DNA from: Candidatus Methanoperedens sp.
GTDB lineage: Archaea > Halobacteriota > Methanosarcinia > Methanosarcinales > Methanoperedenaceae
Length of the DNA stretch: 32,996 bases
Reading direction: 5' to 3'
NCBI GenBank assembly: GCA_027460615.1
Contig: JAPZAO010000008.1
Span: 1 to 32,996 of the forward strand
This document shows positions 6,287 to 13,377 of this stretch, piece by piece. Made by a program: the position numbers and the translations under genes. Every line of letters begins with the position of its first letter. The stretch's first letter is position 1. A model generated the notes under the pieces. That model saw only the letters and a list, made by a program, of their open reading frames with translations. It was not told the origin of the DNA and ran no database searches.

Positions 6287-7482
6287 CCCGATTTTACCAT
6301 TGAAGCTATTTTCTGCCCCAGCGCATAGCACTTCGCCATATCCTGATCATCTGGCCTGAAATTTACTTCCAGCGACTCAATTGGCTCGTATCCCGATGAT
6401 TTTAATTTTTCATTCACAGCCTTAACAGCCCCGCCTGCCCAACCGTAGGAACCGAAGGTTGCCCACAGCTTGTTCTTCGGCCGCAAGCCCATAAGATACG
6501 TCAGGAACCCGCCAACAGTCGGGAACATGCCATTGTTCAATGTGGGTGAACCGATAATTATTGCCCTGGCTTCAAGCACTTCTTTAACTATCTCGCTCCA
6601 GTCATTCTTGCGCAGGTGGAATAGCGCAGCCTCCACTCCAGAATCAGCCGCTCCTCTCAGGATTTCATTGGCCATTATCTCGGTGCTGTTCCACATGGTA
6701 TCATAAACGACAAGCACTTTCTGCTTCGAGACCCCTTGAGCCCATTTGAGATATGCATCTATTATCTTTGCCGGGGTTGTCCATATCATGCCGTGCGATG
6801 GCGCTATCATCTTAATCTCGATGCCCGGTTTCTGGAGCTCCTCTATTTTTTTAAGGATAATACCAGCGAATGGCATCAGGATGTTGGCATAATACTTGGC
6901 GGCCTCGTCCATTACGGTATCGCATTCGTATCCAAGGAGACTGCATAAATCTTCATCAAACCTGAATGAGGAGGCAAGGTGCTGCCCGAAGCCGTCGTTT
7001 GACAGGAGGATTTTATCCTCTTTCAGGTAGGTGAACATGCTGTCAGGCCAGTGGAGCATCGGCGCAGTGATGAAGAACAGCGTCTTTTTGCCAAGCGCCA
7101 GTTCATCTCCTGTCTTAACAGTCCTGAAATTCCAGTTTGTCCTGTAATGCCGCAACAACCCCTCTTTTCCTTTTTCAGTTGCAATAACCTGGGCATTTAC
7201 TGCTATTTTCATTATCTTGGGGAGGGAACCCGAATGGTCCATTTCAACATGGTTTGAGACGATGTAATCAATCTTCGAAGGGTCTATAATCTCCCTTATT
7301 CTTTCTATCATCTCGCCTGCAAAGGCATGTTTTACGGTATCTACAAGCGCAATTTTATCATCGACTATTAGATATGCATTATACGTTCCCCCGCGCAGCG
7401 TCGTGTAACCGTGGAAATCACGCAGGTTCCAGTCCACGACCCCAACCCAGTAAACGCCGTCTGTTAATTCAATTTTAGCCAT
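6283..7482 (-). CDS. fprA: Flavodiiron protein, F420H2 oxidase type
   Basis: The ~399-aa A-type flavoprotein reduces O2 (or NO) to water at a diiron site, protecting anaerobes. The metallo-beta-lactamase domain has NHVEMDHSGS (diiron ligands H78, E80, D82, H83), H144 in MLHWPDSM, D163 in SNDGFG and H230 in PSHGMIW. From residue ~255 a flavodoxin domain follows, with the FMN loop VYDTMWNSTE and later GSPTLNNGMFP. In methanogen relatives the electron donor is reduced F420. The ATG at 7482 is preferred because GTGGGA lies ~6 nt upstream; in-frame ATG 7488 and GTG 7494 are alternatives. It is divergent from rubredoxin, the usual electron partner of bacterial homologues. Confidence 0.94.
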   Translation of the reverse strand: MAKIELTDGVYWVGVVDWNLRDFHGYTTLRGGTYNAYLIVDDKIALVDTVKHAFAGEMIERIREIIDPSKIDYIVSNHVEMDHSGSLPKIMKIAVNAQVIATEKGKEGLLRHYRTNWNFRTVKTGDELALGKKTLFFITAPMLHWPDSMFTYLKEDKILLSNDGFGQHLASSFRFDEDLCSLLGYECDTVMDEAAKYYANILMPFAGIILKKIEELQKPGIEIKMIAPSHGMIWTTPAKIIDAYLKWAQGVSKQKVLVVYDTMWNSTEIMANEILRGAADSGVEAALFHLRKNDWSEIVKEVLEARAIIIGSPTLNNGMFPTVGGFLTYLMGLRPKNKLWATFGSYGWAGGAVKAVNEKLKSSGYEPIESLEVNFRPDDQDMAKCYALGQKIASMVKSG

Positions 7483-7585
7483 ATTCATTCCCACGAATAG
7501 CTATTTATCTCAATGGGATAATAGCTTTTGGTATGCATGAGAGTATGACTTATTCTTCAAGAGCTTTATTAAAACGAGGTGAAAT

Positions 7586-7741
7586 ATGATAAAATATCGC
7601 TGTACTGTTTGCGGCTATATCTATGACCCCGAAGTCGGGGACGCTCCGAGGATTAAACCCGGAACCGCATTTGAAGACCTCCCGGACGACTGGGTATGTC
7701 CCCAATGCGGCGTGGGCAAGGACATGTTTGAAAAAATGTAG
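7586..7741 (+). CDS. Rubredoxin
   Basis: This 51-aa electron carrier has the complete rubredoxin fold: [16 protein letters not shown] with the first CxxC, the [14 protein letters not shown] middle, and [14 protein letters not shown] with the second CxxC. The four cysteines bind one iron. GAGGTG sits ~5 nt before the ATG. It is divergent from the flavodiiron gene across a ~100-bp promoter region, which makes a rubredoxin:flavodiiron oxygen-reduction couple the natural reading. The FprA-F420 route may work without it, so partnership is inferred from position. Confidence 0.96.
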   Translation: MIKYRCTVCGYIYDPEVGDAPRIKPGTAFEDLPDDWVCPQCGVGKDMFEKM

Positions 7742-7747
7742 CGCAAG

Positions 7748-7770
7748 AGCTGCTTAAAGAACCCGCAGCT
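7748..7770 (+). terminator. Hairpin downstream of rubredoxin
   Basis: AGCTGC (7748-7753) and GCAGCT (7765-7770) form a perfect 6-bp stem with an 11-nt loop, starting 7 nt after the rubredoxin stop. It is followed by moderately T-rich sequence (TAGATTTATT). A transcript end or stabilising 3' hairpin is plausible, but no strong poly-T tract is seen. Confidence 0.35.
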
Positions 7771-7811
7771 TCGGTAGATTTATTAACGAAGGGGAAACAA
7801 TTGGGAAAATA

Positions 7812-7855
7812 CCTAAATAGTATTGAATCCAATTATTAGTTCGTATAATTACGAA
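7812..7855 (+). promoter_or_regulatory. nifB promoter with palindromic operator at the start site
   Basis: A TATA-like CTAAATAG at 7812-7819 is followed by the perfect palindrome TTCGTA-TAAT-TACGAA at 7840-7855. The expected transcription start, ~25 nt after the TATA, falls inside the palindrome, the usual place for a repressor. The site differs from the published GGAA/TTCC-type NrpR operators as I remember them, so NrpR binding is uncertain. Confidence 0.45.
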
Positions 7856-7870
7856 TAAAGTGAGTTGAAT

Positions 7871-8761
7871 ATGAAACAGGAACGTTGGGGCAATATCGGG
7901 TCAAAATTTGCACACCTTATAAGTGCGCACCCGTGTTACAATGAAAAAGCGCATTTTACGACGGCCAGGATTCACTTACCTGTGGCGCCGCGCTGCAATA
8001 TCCAGTGCAACTACTGCATACGGAAACTGGACAAATGCGAACACAGGCCAGGCGTATCCGGAGTCATTCTCAATCCGCAGGAGGCGCTCATCAGGGTTGA
8101 TAAATACATAAAGGAGATGCCAAACCTGCGCGTTGTAGGCATTGCCGGGCCCGGCGAATCGCTTGCAAACGAAGAGACATTCGAGACCCTGCAACTTGTG
8201 CATGAAAAATATCCCGAACTTATAAAATGCGTGGCGAGTAACGGTCTTTTACTGGCTGAAAAAGTGGACAGGCTCGTCGAAGTTGGAGTTACAAGCGTCA
8301 CGGTTACCATCAATGCGGTTGACCCGGAAGTCGGGGCAAAAATTTACTCTTTTGTCAGGTATCACGATAAGACCTATAAAGGTGTGGAAGGCGCAAAACT
8401 CCTTATCGAGAAACAGTTCGAGGGCGTAAAGAAGGCAAGTGAGGCCGGACTGAACGTTAAAGTCAACACAGTGCTAATTCCTGAGATCAATTTTGAGCAG
8501 ATTAAGGAAGTAGCGAAAAAAGCGGCAGAGAACGGCGCGATAATCATGAACATTATTCCATTGATACCGCTTAACAAGTTTGAGAAAGAAAGAGCGCCGG
8601 AATGCGATGAACTAAACATGGCAAGGACGTTAGCAGAAGAGTTCCTGCCCCAGTTCAGGCTGTGCAGGCAGTGCCGCGCAGATGCGGTCGGTGTTCCTGG
8701 TGCTGAGCCGTGCGGCTCACCTGTGCAGCAGCGCACAACAAGCGAATACTATCATGCTTAA
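7871..8761 (+). CDS. nifB: Nitrogenase cofactor biosynthesis radical SAM protein NifB
   Basis: NifB fuses two [4Fe-4S] clusters with SAM-derived carbide into NifB-co, the precursor of the nitrogenase active-site cofactor. The sequence shows the hallmark AHPCYNEKAH, RIHLPVAPRCNIQCNYCIRK with the radical SAM CxxxCxxC at C42/C46/C49, and NRPGV-like HRPGV. It also has the SAM-binding GIAGPGES, IPLIPL, and a C-terminal LCRQCRADAVG that supplies further cluster cysteines. The ~296-aa form without a NifX domain is the archaeal type. No nifHDKEN gene is in the window. The ATG at 7871 is chosen over the TTG at 7865; GTGAG lies 6-10 nt upstream. Confidence 0.95.
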   Translation: MKQERWGNIGSKFAHLISAHPCYNEKAHFTTARIHLPVAPRCNIQCNYCIRKLDKCEHRPGVSGVILNPQEALIRVDKYIKEMPNLRVVGIAGPGESLANEETFETLQLVHEKYPELIKCVASNGLLLAEKVDRLVEVGVTSVTVTINAVDPEVGAKIYSFVRYHDKTYKGVEGAKLLIEKQFEGVKKASEAGLNVKVNTVLIPEINFEQIKEVAKKAAENGAIIMNIIPLIPLNKFEKERAPECDELNMARTLAEEFLPQFRLCRQCRADAVGVPGAEPCGSPVQQRTTSEYYHA

Positions 8762-8799
8762 AATTTATCAAATAAACAAAAAAAGTCAGAGGTGAAAAA

Positions 8800-8955
8800 A
8801 TGTGCTTTGCAGAATCATCGGTAAACGTGGAAATTGAGGAAAGCGACCTTGTAACGGAACAGTATAAATGTATGGATTGTAAAACCCAGTTTCGCGGGAT
8901 CGGAAAAAAGATGAGATGCCCGTCATGCGAGTCTGTTAATGTGAAGAAGGTTTAG
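8800..8955 (+). CDS. Small zinc-ribbon protein downstream of nifB
   Basis: The 51-aa protein has a short acidic N-terminus (MCFAESSVNVEIEESDLV) and one zinc ribbon, YKCMDCKTQF...MRCPSCES, with two CxxC knuckles. A strong GAGGTGAAAA ribosome-binding site precedes the ATG. It lies 38 nt after nifB on the same strand, so cotranscription is likely and a role near nitrogenase maturation or regulation is possible. The family is not recognised beyond the rubredoxin-like/zinc-ribbon fold. Confidence 0.7.
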   Translation: MCFAESSVNVEIEESDLVTEQYKCMDCKTQFRGIGKKMRCPSCESVNVKKV

Positions 8956-9001
8956 TCACGCTATTATTTTTTCGTTGAAAGTTATTGAAAAGTCTGAAAA
9001 T

Positions 9002-9799
9002 TCACAGCACCTCATCCATGCTCCCGCTCCTGAAACCCATGAGGTCAAGTGTAACATAAGAAAACCCGAGCCTCTTAAATTCCGATACAATGTCATCACG
9101 TATTTGCAGAAAACGGGGCATCTCGGAAGGCATGATCTCAATGCGCGCTATGCCGTTGTGGTCGCGCACCCTCACTACATTAAACCCGGCTTTTTTAAGA
9201 TAGCTCTCGGCCTCGCCCACGCGCCTGAGCGCCGTAGCGGTGATTGCCTGCCCGTATGGGAAACGTGAGGAAAGACATGCCATGGAAGGCCTGTCCGCAA
9301 CAGATAAGCCAAGTTTATGTGCCATTTCACGGATTTCTTCCTTGGTGACTTTAAATTCGACAAAGGGGTTGTATATCCCCTCCTCCACTACTGCCCGGTG
9401 ACCGGGCCTGTGGCTTTTCAGGTCAGAGACGTTTGTTCCCTCGATAATTGTATCCAAACCATGAACAGCGGCAAGTTTCTTTAATTTGCGTATCAGCCCT
9501 TTTTTGCAGTGATAACATCTTTCAACCGGGTTCTTTGCAAATCCAGGCTCTCCGAGTTCATCATACGATATTACAATGTGCCGGATTCCTATCTCTCCTG
9601 CAATTTCTTTTGCGCATTCAAGCTCACCGGGCGCAAGGGTCTGGGAGTCCGCAGTAACTGCAATTGCCCCGTCCCCAAGTGCCCTGTATGCCAGCGCGGC
9701 AAGCACGGAACTGTCCACGCCGCCCGAAAGAGCTACGAGAACGCCATCCCTGTTTTCAAGGGCTTTTAAAATTGAATGCATTTTATCATCAGTGGACAT
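9002..9799 (-). CDS. larE: LarE-type ATP-dependent sulfur transferase (PP-loop)
   Basis: This 265-aa N-type ATP pyrophosphatase adenylates a carboxylate and inserts sulfur; LarE makes the dithiocarboxylate of the nickel-pincer nucleotide cofactor. The P-loop LVALSGGVDSSVLA (SGGVDS at 25-30), AVTADSQTL, EGTNVSDLKSHRPG and RPSMACLSSRFPYG match the family. Three cysteines, C95 and C98 (RCYHCKK) plus C175, are the set found in LarE proteins that carry a [4Fe-4S] cluster instead of sacrificing one cysteine. No larA, larB or larC is present, so another sulfur-transfer target is possible. The ATG is at 9799. Confidence 0.9.
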   Translation of the reverse strand: MSTDDKMHSILKALENRDGVLVALSGGVDSSVLAALAYRALGDGAIAVTADSQTLAPGELECAKEIAGEIGIRHIVISYDELGEPGFAKNPVERCYHCKKGLIRKLKKLAAVHGLDTIIEGTNVSDLKSHRPGHRAVVEEGIYNPFVEFKVTKEEIREMAHKLGLSVADRPSMACLSSRFPYGQAITATALRRVGEAESYLKKAGFNVVRVRDHNGIARIEIMPSEMPRFLQIRDDIVSEFKRLGFSYVTLDLMGFRSGSMDEVL

Positions 9800-9862
9800 G
9801 ATGAATATACAATAATCCTGAAAGATGTAAGCGTTTCTATGGAGATGGGAACGGCTTATTAA

Positions 9863-9900
9863 AGTTTCCAGAGGAAACTGGGGTCATCTTCTTAAAGATG
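9863..9900. other. Two adjacent hairpins in the larE to tRNA intergenic region
   Basis: AGTTTCC-AGA-GGAAACT (9863-9879, 7-bp stem) is followed by CATCTT-CTTA-AAGATG (9885-9900, 6-bp stem). Both are perfect. They lie upstream of the divergently read larE in ~270 bp of otherwise A/T-rich sequence with no ORF I trust. A structured small RNA or a larE leader element is possible; no known family is recognised. Confidence 0.3.
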
Positions 9901-10072
9901 CAACGGTGAATTAAAATAAAGGAAAAAAAATTAAATATTCATGAAACTGAAAAATTAAATCGAATTGTGAAGAACTATATAATCTTCCAGTTTCCATCAT
10001 TATAATAACAACCATAATTAAATTTTCCAGAAGAAATAAAGGGGTTGATAATTTATAGATGATGAAAATAAG

Positions 10073-10157
10073 CGCCGAGGGGGAGATTTGAACTCCCGCT
10101 GTGCGTAGCACAACCGGTTTTCAAGACCGGCGCCGTAGGCCGCTGGGCTACCTCGGC
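10073..10157 (-). tRNA. tRNA-Ser (anticodon UGA)
   Basis: The minus strand folds as a class II tRNA. The acceptor stem is GCCGAGG/CCTCGGC with discriminator G, the anticodon stem CCGGT/ACCGG holds loop CTTGAAA (anticodon TGA), the long variable arm is built on GTGC/GCAC, and the T arm is GGGAG-TTCAAAT-CTCCC. The long variable arm fits serine. No intron is needed and CCA is not encoded. A TATA-like TATTAATA lies ~32 nt upstream (10190-10197). Confidence 0.95.
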
Positions 10158-10274
10158 TTGGTAGTTCGTGCGAAATGGTTTGCATTGCTTATTAATATTG
10201 CCTACATCGAAACATTTAAACTCAATTAATAGTTATTGACTCAAATCATAACAAAAAGAACAGAGGTAAAAAAA

Positions 10275-10598
10275 ATGACAAACTTGTTAATGGTCCTTTC
10301 AAAAGACCCATACACCACAGAAACGCCTGATCTCGTGCTCGATATTGGGCTTAACGCAAAAGAAAAAGGAAACGATGTCACGTTATATCTTATTGAAGAC
10401 GGCGTGACCGCCGCAAGAAAATCGGAATTCGGGAATAAACTTGCAGCCGCGAATAAAAAAGGAATAAAGATATACGCCGACGATAAAGCGGTACTCTCAA
10501 GGTCGCTTACAAATAAACTGACAGGTTCGGTAGAGATAAAAGAAATAGGCACATTGCTTGATTTCATTATGGATTACGACAGAGTCGTGTGGTTTTAG
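10275..10598 (+). CDS. DsrE/DsrH-fold protein (sulfur relay), first of three
   Basis: The 107-aa protein has the DsrE alpha/beta pattern: NLLMVLSKDPYTTETPD, then DVTLYLIEDGVTAARK, and a C-terminal ...LDFIMDYDRVVWF that resembles the DsrH/TusB ending. It has no cysteine, so it would be a structural rather than persulfide-carrying subunit. The ATG at 10275 after GAGGTAAA is preferred to the longer frame. It leads an operon of three DsrE-fold genes and tusA, with short gaps. By analogy with TusBCD it probably forms a hetero-oligomer with its neighbours. Confidence 0.75.
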   Translation: MTNLLMVLSKDPYTTETPDLVLDIGLNAKEKGNDVTLYLIEDGVTAARKSEFGNKLAAANKKGIKIYADDKAVLSRSLTNKLTGSVEIKEIGTLLDFIMDYDRVVWF

Positions 10599-10606
10599 GT
10601 GATAAT

Positions 10607-10972
10607 ATGACAAAGCAGCTTACAATCGTATCAATAAACGGCCCTTACAGGGACGAAGGCGTGTTCACAATGATGAGGCTTGCCCATGCGGCAAAAGAAA
10701 AAGGCATAACAGTCAATTTCTTTAACTATCTTGACGCCACAGTAATCGCCCACAGGGACCAGGCGCCAAAAGAGTTTCCTACAATAGAGACTATTTTCGG
10801 AACAATAGTGAAAAAAGGCATAAAGAATCCAAAAGCTGATGCAATTGCATGCATAAAATGCACGGACGCCCGCGGCGTCACAAAGCAGCAGACAGAAGGA
10901 GTCATTATCGGCGGGCTTTATGACCTTGCAGAATGGACAGCGGAATCAGATAAAACCATACTCATAGGGTGA
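10607..10972 (+). CDS. DsrE-family protein with CxxC (sulfur relay), second of three
   Basis: The ~121-aa product shows KQLTIVSINGPYRDEGVFTM at the start and the DsrE core AIACIKCTDARGVTKQQTEG followed by IIGGLYDLAEWTAESDKTI. The CIKC pair sits where DsrE/TusD proteins carry the persulfide cysteine, making it the likely catalytic subunit of the trio. GGTGAT precedes the ATG at 10607. The gap to the first gene is 8 nt and to the third 4 nt. Confidence 0.78.
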   Translation: MTKQLTIVSINGPYRDEGVFTMMRLAHAAKEKGITVNFFNYLDATVIAHRDQAPKEFPTIETIFGTIVKKGIKNPKADAIACIKCTDARGVTKQQTEGVIIGGLYDLAEWTAESDKTILIG

Positions 10973-10976
10973 TAAC

Positions 10977-11351
10977 ATGAGCAAGAAAGTAAATATAATT
11001 GTAACACAGCCGCCTTACGGGAAAGAAGATGCTTTCGGGGCAGTCCCGATGGCTGCATCGCAGGTAGCGGCAGGGAATGAGGCATCCTTGATTTTTGCAA
11101 GCGGCGGGGTACATTCCATAGTCAAAGGGCAAAAAACAGGCTACGGAGACCTTGCAGTCTGGCTAAAAGACGTGCCTTCCGTGGAAGCTGAAATAACCAA
11201 GAATATCGAGATAGTCAGTTTCTTTGCGCTTGACCGTGATATCGCAAAGCGGGGAATTTCCGATAGCGAAATCATTGGCGGGATAAAGAAAATAACGCTC
11301 GGGGAATTAACAGATAAGATACTAAAAGCCGATGTCAACCTGGTATTCTGA
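10977..11351 (+). CDS. DsrE/TusC-like protein (sulfur relay), third of three
   Basis: The 124-aa protein begins VNIIVTQPPYGKEDAFGAVP and continues with MAASQVAAGNEASLIFASGG and VHSIVKGQKTGYGD, the layout of DsrF/TusC-like subunits. No cysteine is present. It ends in KILKADVNLVF, a hydrophobic edge strand like the DsrF/H endings. GGGTGATAAC precedes the ATG, and the stop overlaps the tusA start by one base (11351), so translation is coupled. Confidence 0.75.
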   Translation: MSKKVNIIVTQPPYGKEDAFGAVPMAASQVAAGNEASLIFASGGVHSIVKGQKTGYGDLAVWLKDVPSVEAEITKNIEIVSFFALDRDIAKRGISDSEIIGGIKKITLGELTDKILKADVNLVF

Positions 11352-11587
11352 TGACAGAGATAATTCCCGACGAAACGCTGGATGTGCGCGGCGAATGCTG
11401 CCCATATCCTCTTATTTTAACCAAGAAAAAAGTGGAACAGTTAAAAAGCGGGCAGATTTTACATGTGATTGCCGACGACCCGGTCGCGCCCCAGAACATC
11501 GATTCCTGGGCGAAAAAGTCAGGGAACAAACTGCTTGCAGTAAAGCAGGACGGTAAGATTTTCAATATTTTTGTGCAGAGGACTTAA
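11351..11587 (+). CDS. tusA: TusA/SirA-family sulfur carrier
   Basis: The 78-aa protein has the family signature DVRGECCPYPLILTKKKVEQ: the CPxP motif with the persulfide cysteine at the N-terminus of helix 1, then LKSGQILHVIADDP and a closing beta strand. TusA passes sulfur to partners such as DsrE/TusBCD, tRNA thiolation or heterodisulfide-type enzymes. Fusion-like coupling with three DsrE-fold genes argues for one sulfur relay. No DsrC/TusE or tRNA thiouridylase is in the window. The 3' end overlaps the convergent nucleotidyltransferase gene by 4 bp. Confidence 0.9.
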   Translation: MTEIIPDETLDVRGECCPYPLILTKKKVEQLKSGQILHVIADDPVAPQNIDSWAKKSGNKLLAVKQDGKIFNIFVQRT

Positions 11588-12210
11588 ACCCCATATGCCC
11601 ACAATTCGATAATCTTATATGTTATACTGTTTTTTTTAATGAATTCCATAATCTTATTTTTATTTTCAGCAGGAACGGCAATAACACTACGTTCTATTTT
11701 TTTACCTGATAATTCTTCCAACAGCCCTTTTGAAACAAAGATTTTCTCCCCAACTCTTTGCTTGTAGCCGTATAATTCTCTCCAGAGTTTAATCTTTTTG
11801 TTCCTGTCCATCCTGCTGAAATCCAGGACAAACATGGCATAGAATTTTGCTCCTTTCGGCATTTCTTCAAATTTTCCATATAATATGATGCCGCTGCTGA
11901 TAACGCTTCTGTAAAGATCCCATTTCTCAAGCTTGCCAGCTTTTATCGACAGAGGATTCTTCAATCCTTTGAGTCCCCATTTTTCATTTATCTCTGATTT
12001 TTCAAATGCCTTCATCAGTTTTTTTATGGCATTTTCGACGGCTTTTTCTTTTTCCGTGTCTATAAAAACGTCTATGTCACTTTCGTTGTCAAAATCGCCG
12101 CGCGCTACTGAACCAAAAAGAATTATTTTGTTTATGTCGGCGCCTATTTCCGACTTCAGCAAAAATGAGGAAAAATCCATAGCATAAGCTACAAGTTCAT
12201 TTTTATTCAT
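11584..12210 (-). CDS. MNT-type minimal nucleotidyltransferase (antitoxin-like), with C-terminal extension
   Basis: The N-terminal domain has the pol-beta-fold signature IILFGSVARGDFDNESDIDV (G33-S34 and the D45-x-D47 metal pair) of MNT proteins. In HEPN/MNT modules these AMPylate and inactivate the HEPN RNase. At 208 aa it is about twice the minimal length, and the C-terminal half (AKFYAMFVLDFSRMDRNKKI onward) is unfamiliar to me. It overlaps the HEPN-like gene by 8 bp and is transcribed after it. The unusual extension may add substrate recognition. Confidence 0.75.
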   Translation of the reverse strand: MNKNELVAYAMDFSSFLLKSEIGADINKIILFGSVARGDFDNESDIDVFIDTEKEKAVENAIKKLMKAFEKSEINEKWGLKGLKNPLSIKAGKLEKWDLYRSVISSGIILYGKFEEMPKGAKFYAMFVLDFSRMDRNKKIKLWRELYGYKQRVGEKIFVSKGLLEELSGKKIERSVIAVPAENKNKIMEFIKKNSITYKIIELWAYGV

Positions 12211-12601
12211 TGAGCATCCCCAGAATAATCATCTCAGCTTCGTTGAAAAGTTCTATAATCTCTTTTATGTTCTCTTTCGACTTTGGGGCACCGTAGGTCA
12301 GCAACTCGCTTGAATTTTCCAGAGCAATCATTTTTTTAAGAATCTGGTCCTTATTCTCAAAAGCAGGTAGTTTTTCAGAGACCTTTTCAGACTTGAACCA
12401 CCTGTGATTTAGCTGAAAGCCCTCATCAACAAGTTTTTTCCTGTGCAGATATGCGGAAAGAAGCTCGACAATCGCCCGCGAGGCATTAAGCCCGACGGTT
12501 CTCTGGGATTTCTCCAAACCTCGTATCTCAAGAGCCCATGAGAAAATGTTGTCTTTATATTCCTGATACGCTTTCAGGTGGTCTTCCTCTTTCATGAGCA
12601 T
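12203..12601 (-). CDS. HEPN-like helical protein (toxin-like), partner of the MNT gene
   Basis: The 132-aa all-helical protein (DHLKAYQEYKDNIFSWALEI, NASRAIVELLSAYLHRKKLV, then two further helices) has HEPN-like length and helix pattern. It is the first gene of a two-gene operon with an MNT nucleotidyltransferase, the classic HEPN/MNT toxin-antitoxin arrangement. A textbook RxxxxH RNase motif is not obvious; NHRWFKSE is the nearest histidine-arginine cluster. It may be a divergent or inactive toxin. ATG 12601 and ATG 12595 are both possible starts. Four operator half-sites lie directly upstream. Confidence 0.6.
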   Translation of the reverse strand: MLMKEEDHLKAYQEYKDNIFSWALEIRGLEKSQRTVGLNASRAIVELLSAYLHRKKLVDEGFQLNHRWFKSEKVSEKLPAFENKDQILKKMIALENSSELLTYGAPKSKENIKEIIELFNEAEMIILGMLNE

Positions 12602-12606
12602 GTTAT

Positions 12607-12688
12607 TATGTGACCTGGTACATAAAGGTTATGTTACCTTGTCGCATATGTGACATGGTATATAAAATTTTTGAGACCATGTCGCATA
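12607..12688 (-). promoter_or_regulatory. Two-unit operator and TATA box of the HEPN/MNT operon
   Basis: Four 14-bp half-sites of consensus TATG[TC]GAC[AC][TA]GGT[AC] alternate in orientation: + at 12607-12620, - at 12635-12648, + at 12647-12660, - at 12675-12688. Each pair encloses exactly 14 nt, and the two pairs repeat with a 40-bp period. On the minus strand a BRE-like A tract precedes TTTTATATA, read from 12668 to 12660, inside the upstream pair. A repressor on both pairs would cover the TATA box and the start site. Confidence 0.7.
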
Positions 12689-12738
12689 TTGTCTATAGAA
12701 GATGGAAACCTGTTTCTATATCCGCGTTGACTGATGTA

Positions 12739-13308
12739 TCAAGCCTTCCCCGTTGACTCCCCCAGCACAACACCAGTCGCGATAAGATGCGCCACGCGAA
12801 GAGGCTCAGGGATATTGCTGTGTGTTGATGTCGTGCGCACAAGCTCAACCGCGCTTTCCTTATCGATTCCGCACAACTGGATAAAAACCGGGTTCTCCTG
12901 CGCTATTTTATAGATTTTGCCTGCACGCCTGATTATTTCCCATCTTTCTTCTTTCTCAGGCAGGTGTTCGAGGGCGAGTTTTATTTTTTCAAAGTCAGGA
13001 CATGAGCGCATGAAAACAATGACAGGAATATTTGTTTCTTCAAATATTTTTTTTATATCCACGGGATTGAACCCTGCGTATGTGACGCCGTCAAGCATTA
13101 TTACCCTTATCTGTGAGTAATATTTCGAATTCCTGACCATTTCCGTAATAATATCGGTTGCATCCATTCCGTCCTTTGTGATATCGGACTTCAGGACGCC
13201 ATCGAGCTGCCCGCCGCCCCTGAAAAAAGCGCCAATGATTGTGACCTTTTCATTTATCAGGGCAGAATCGTCGATGCCAAGAATCCTTATTTGTGGTTTT
13301 ATGTGCAT
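12739..13308 (-). CDS. DUF99 family protein (UPF0215, RNase H/endonuclease V-like fold)
   Basis: This 189-aa archaeal protein family is related to endonuclease V. Landmarks are RILGIDDSALINEKVTIIGA, FRGGGQLDGVL, ITKDGMDATDII, VIMLDGVTYAGFN and the C-terminal LRVAHLIATGVVLGESTG. The Asp residues of GIDDS and LDGVTYAGFN would be metal ligands by analogy with endonuclease V. The substrate is unknown. It is divergent from the zinc-ribbon membrane protein gene. The full length is conserved and the ATG at 13308 is the only good start. Confidence 0.92.
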   Translation of the reverse strand: MHIKPQIRILGIDDSALINEKVTIIGAFFRGGGQLDGVLKSDITKDGMDATDIITEMVRNSKYYSQIRVIMLDGVTYAGFNPVDIKKIFEETNIPVIVFMRSCPDFEKIKLALEHLPEKEERWEIIRRAGKIYKIAQENPVFIQLCGIDKESAVELVRTTSTHSNIPEPLRVAHLIATGVVLGESTGKA

Positions 13309-13377
13309 TGGTTGGCTATGGAATTTTATATAGATTTCAGATAATCTTAATACTGGTCGCCATAATATAAACGGCTT

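Noticed and set aside
7871-8955. Nitrogen-fixation gene cluster
   Set aside because: nifB stands alone apart from a small Zn ribbon; no nifHDKEN is present, so I do not claim a complete system here.
9911-10111. 66-codon open frame next to the tRNA
   Set aside because: It starts inside the tRNA-Ser gene and has A/T-rich hydrophobic content with no ribosome-binding site.
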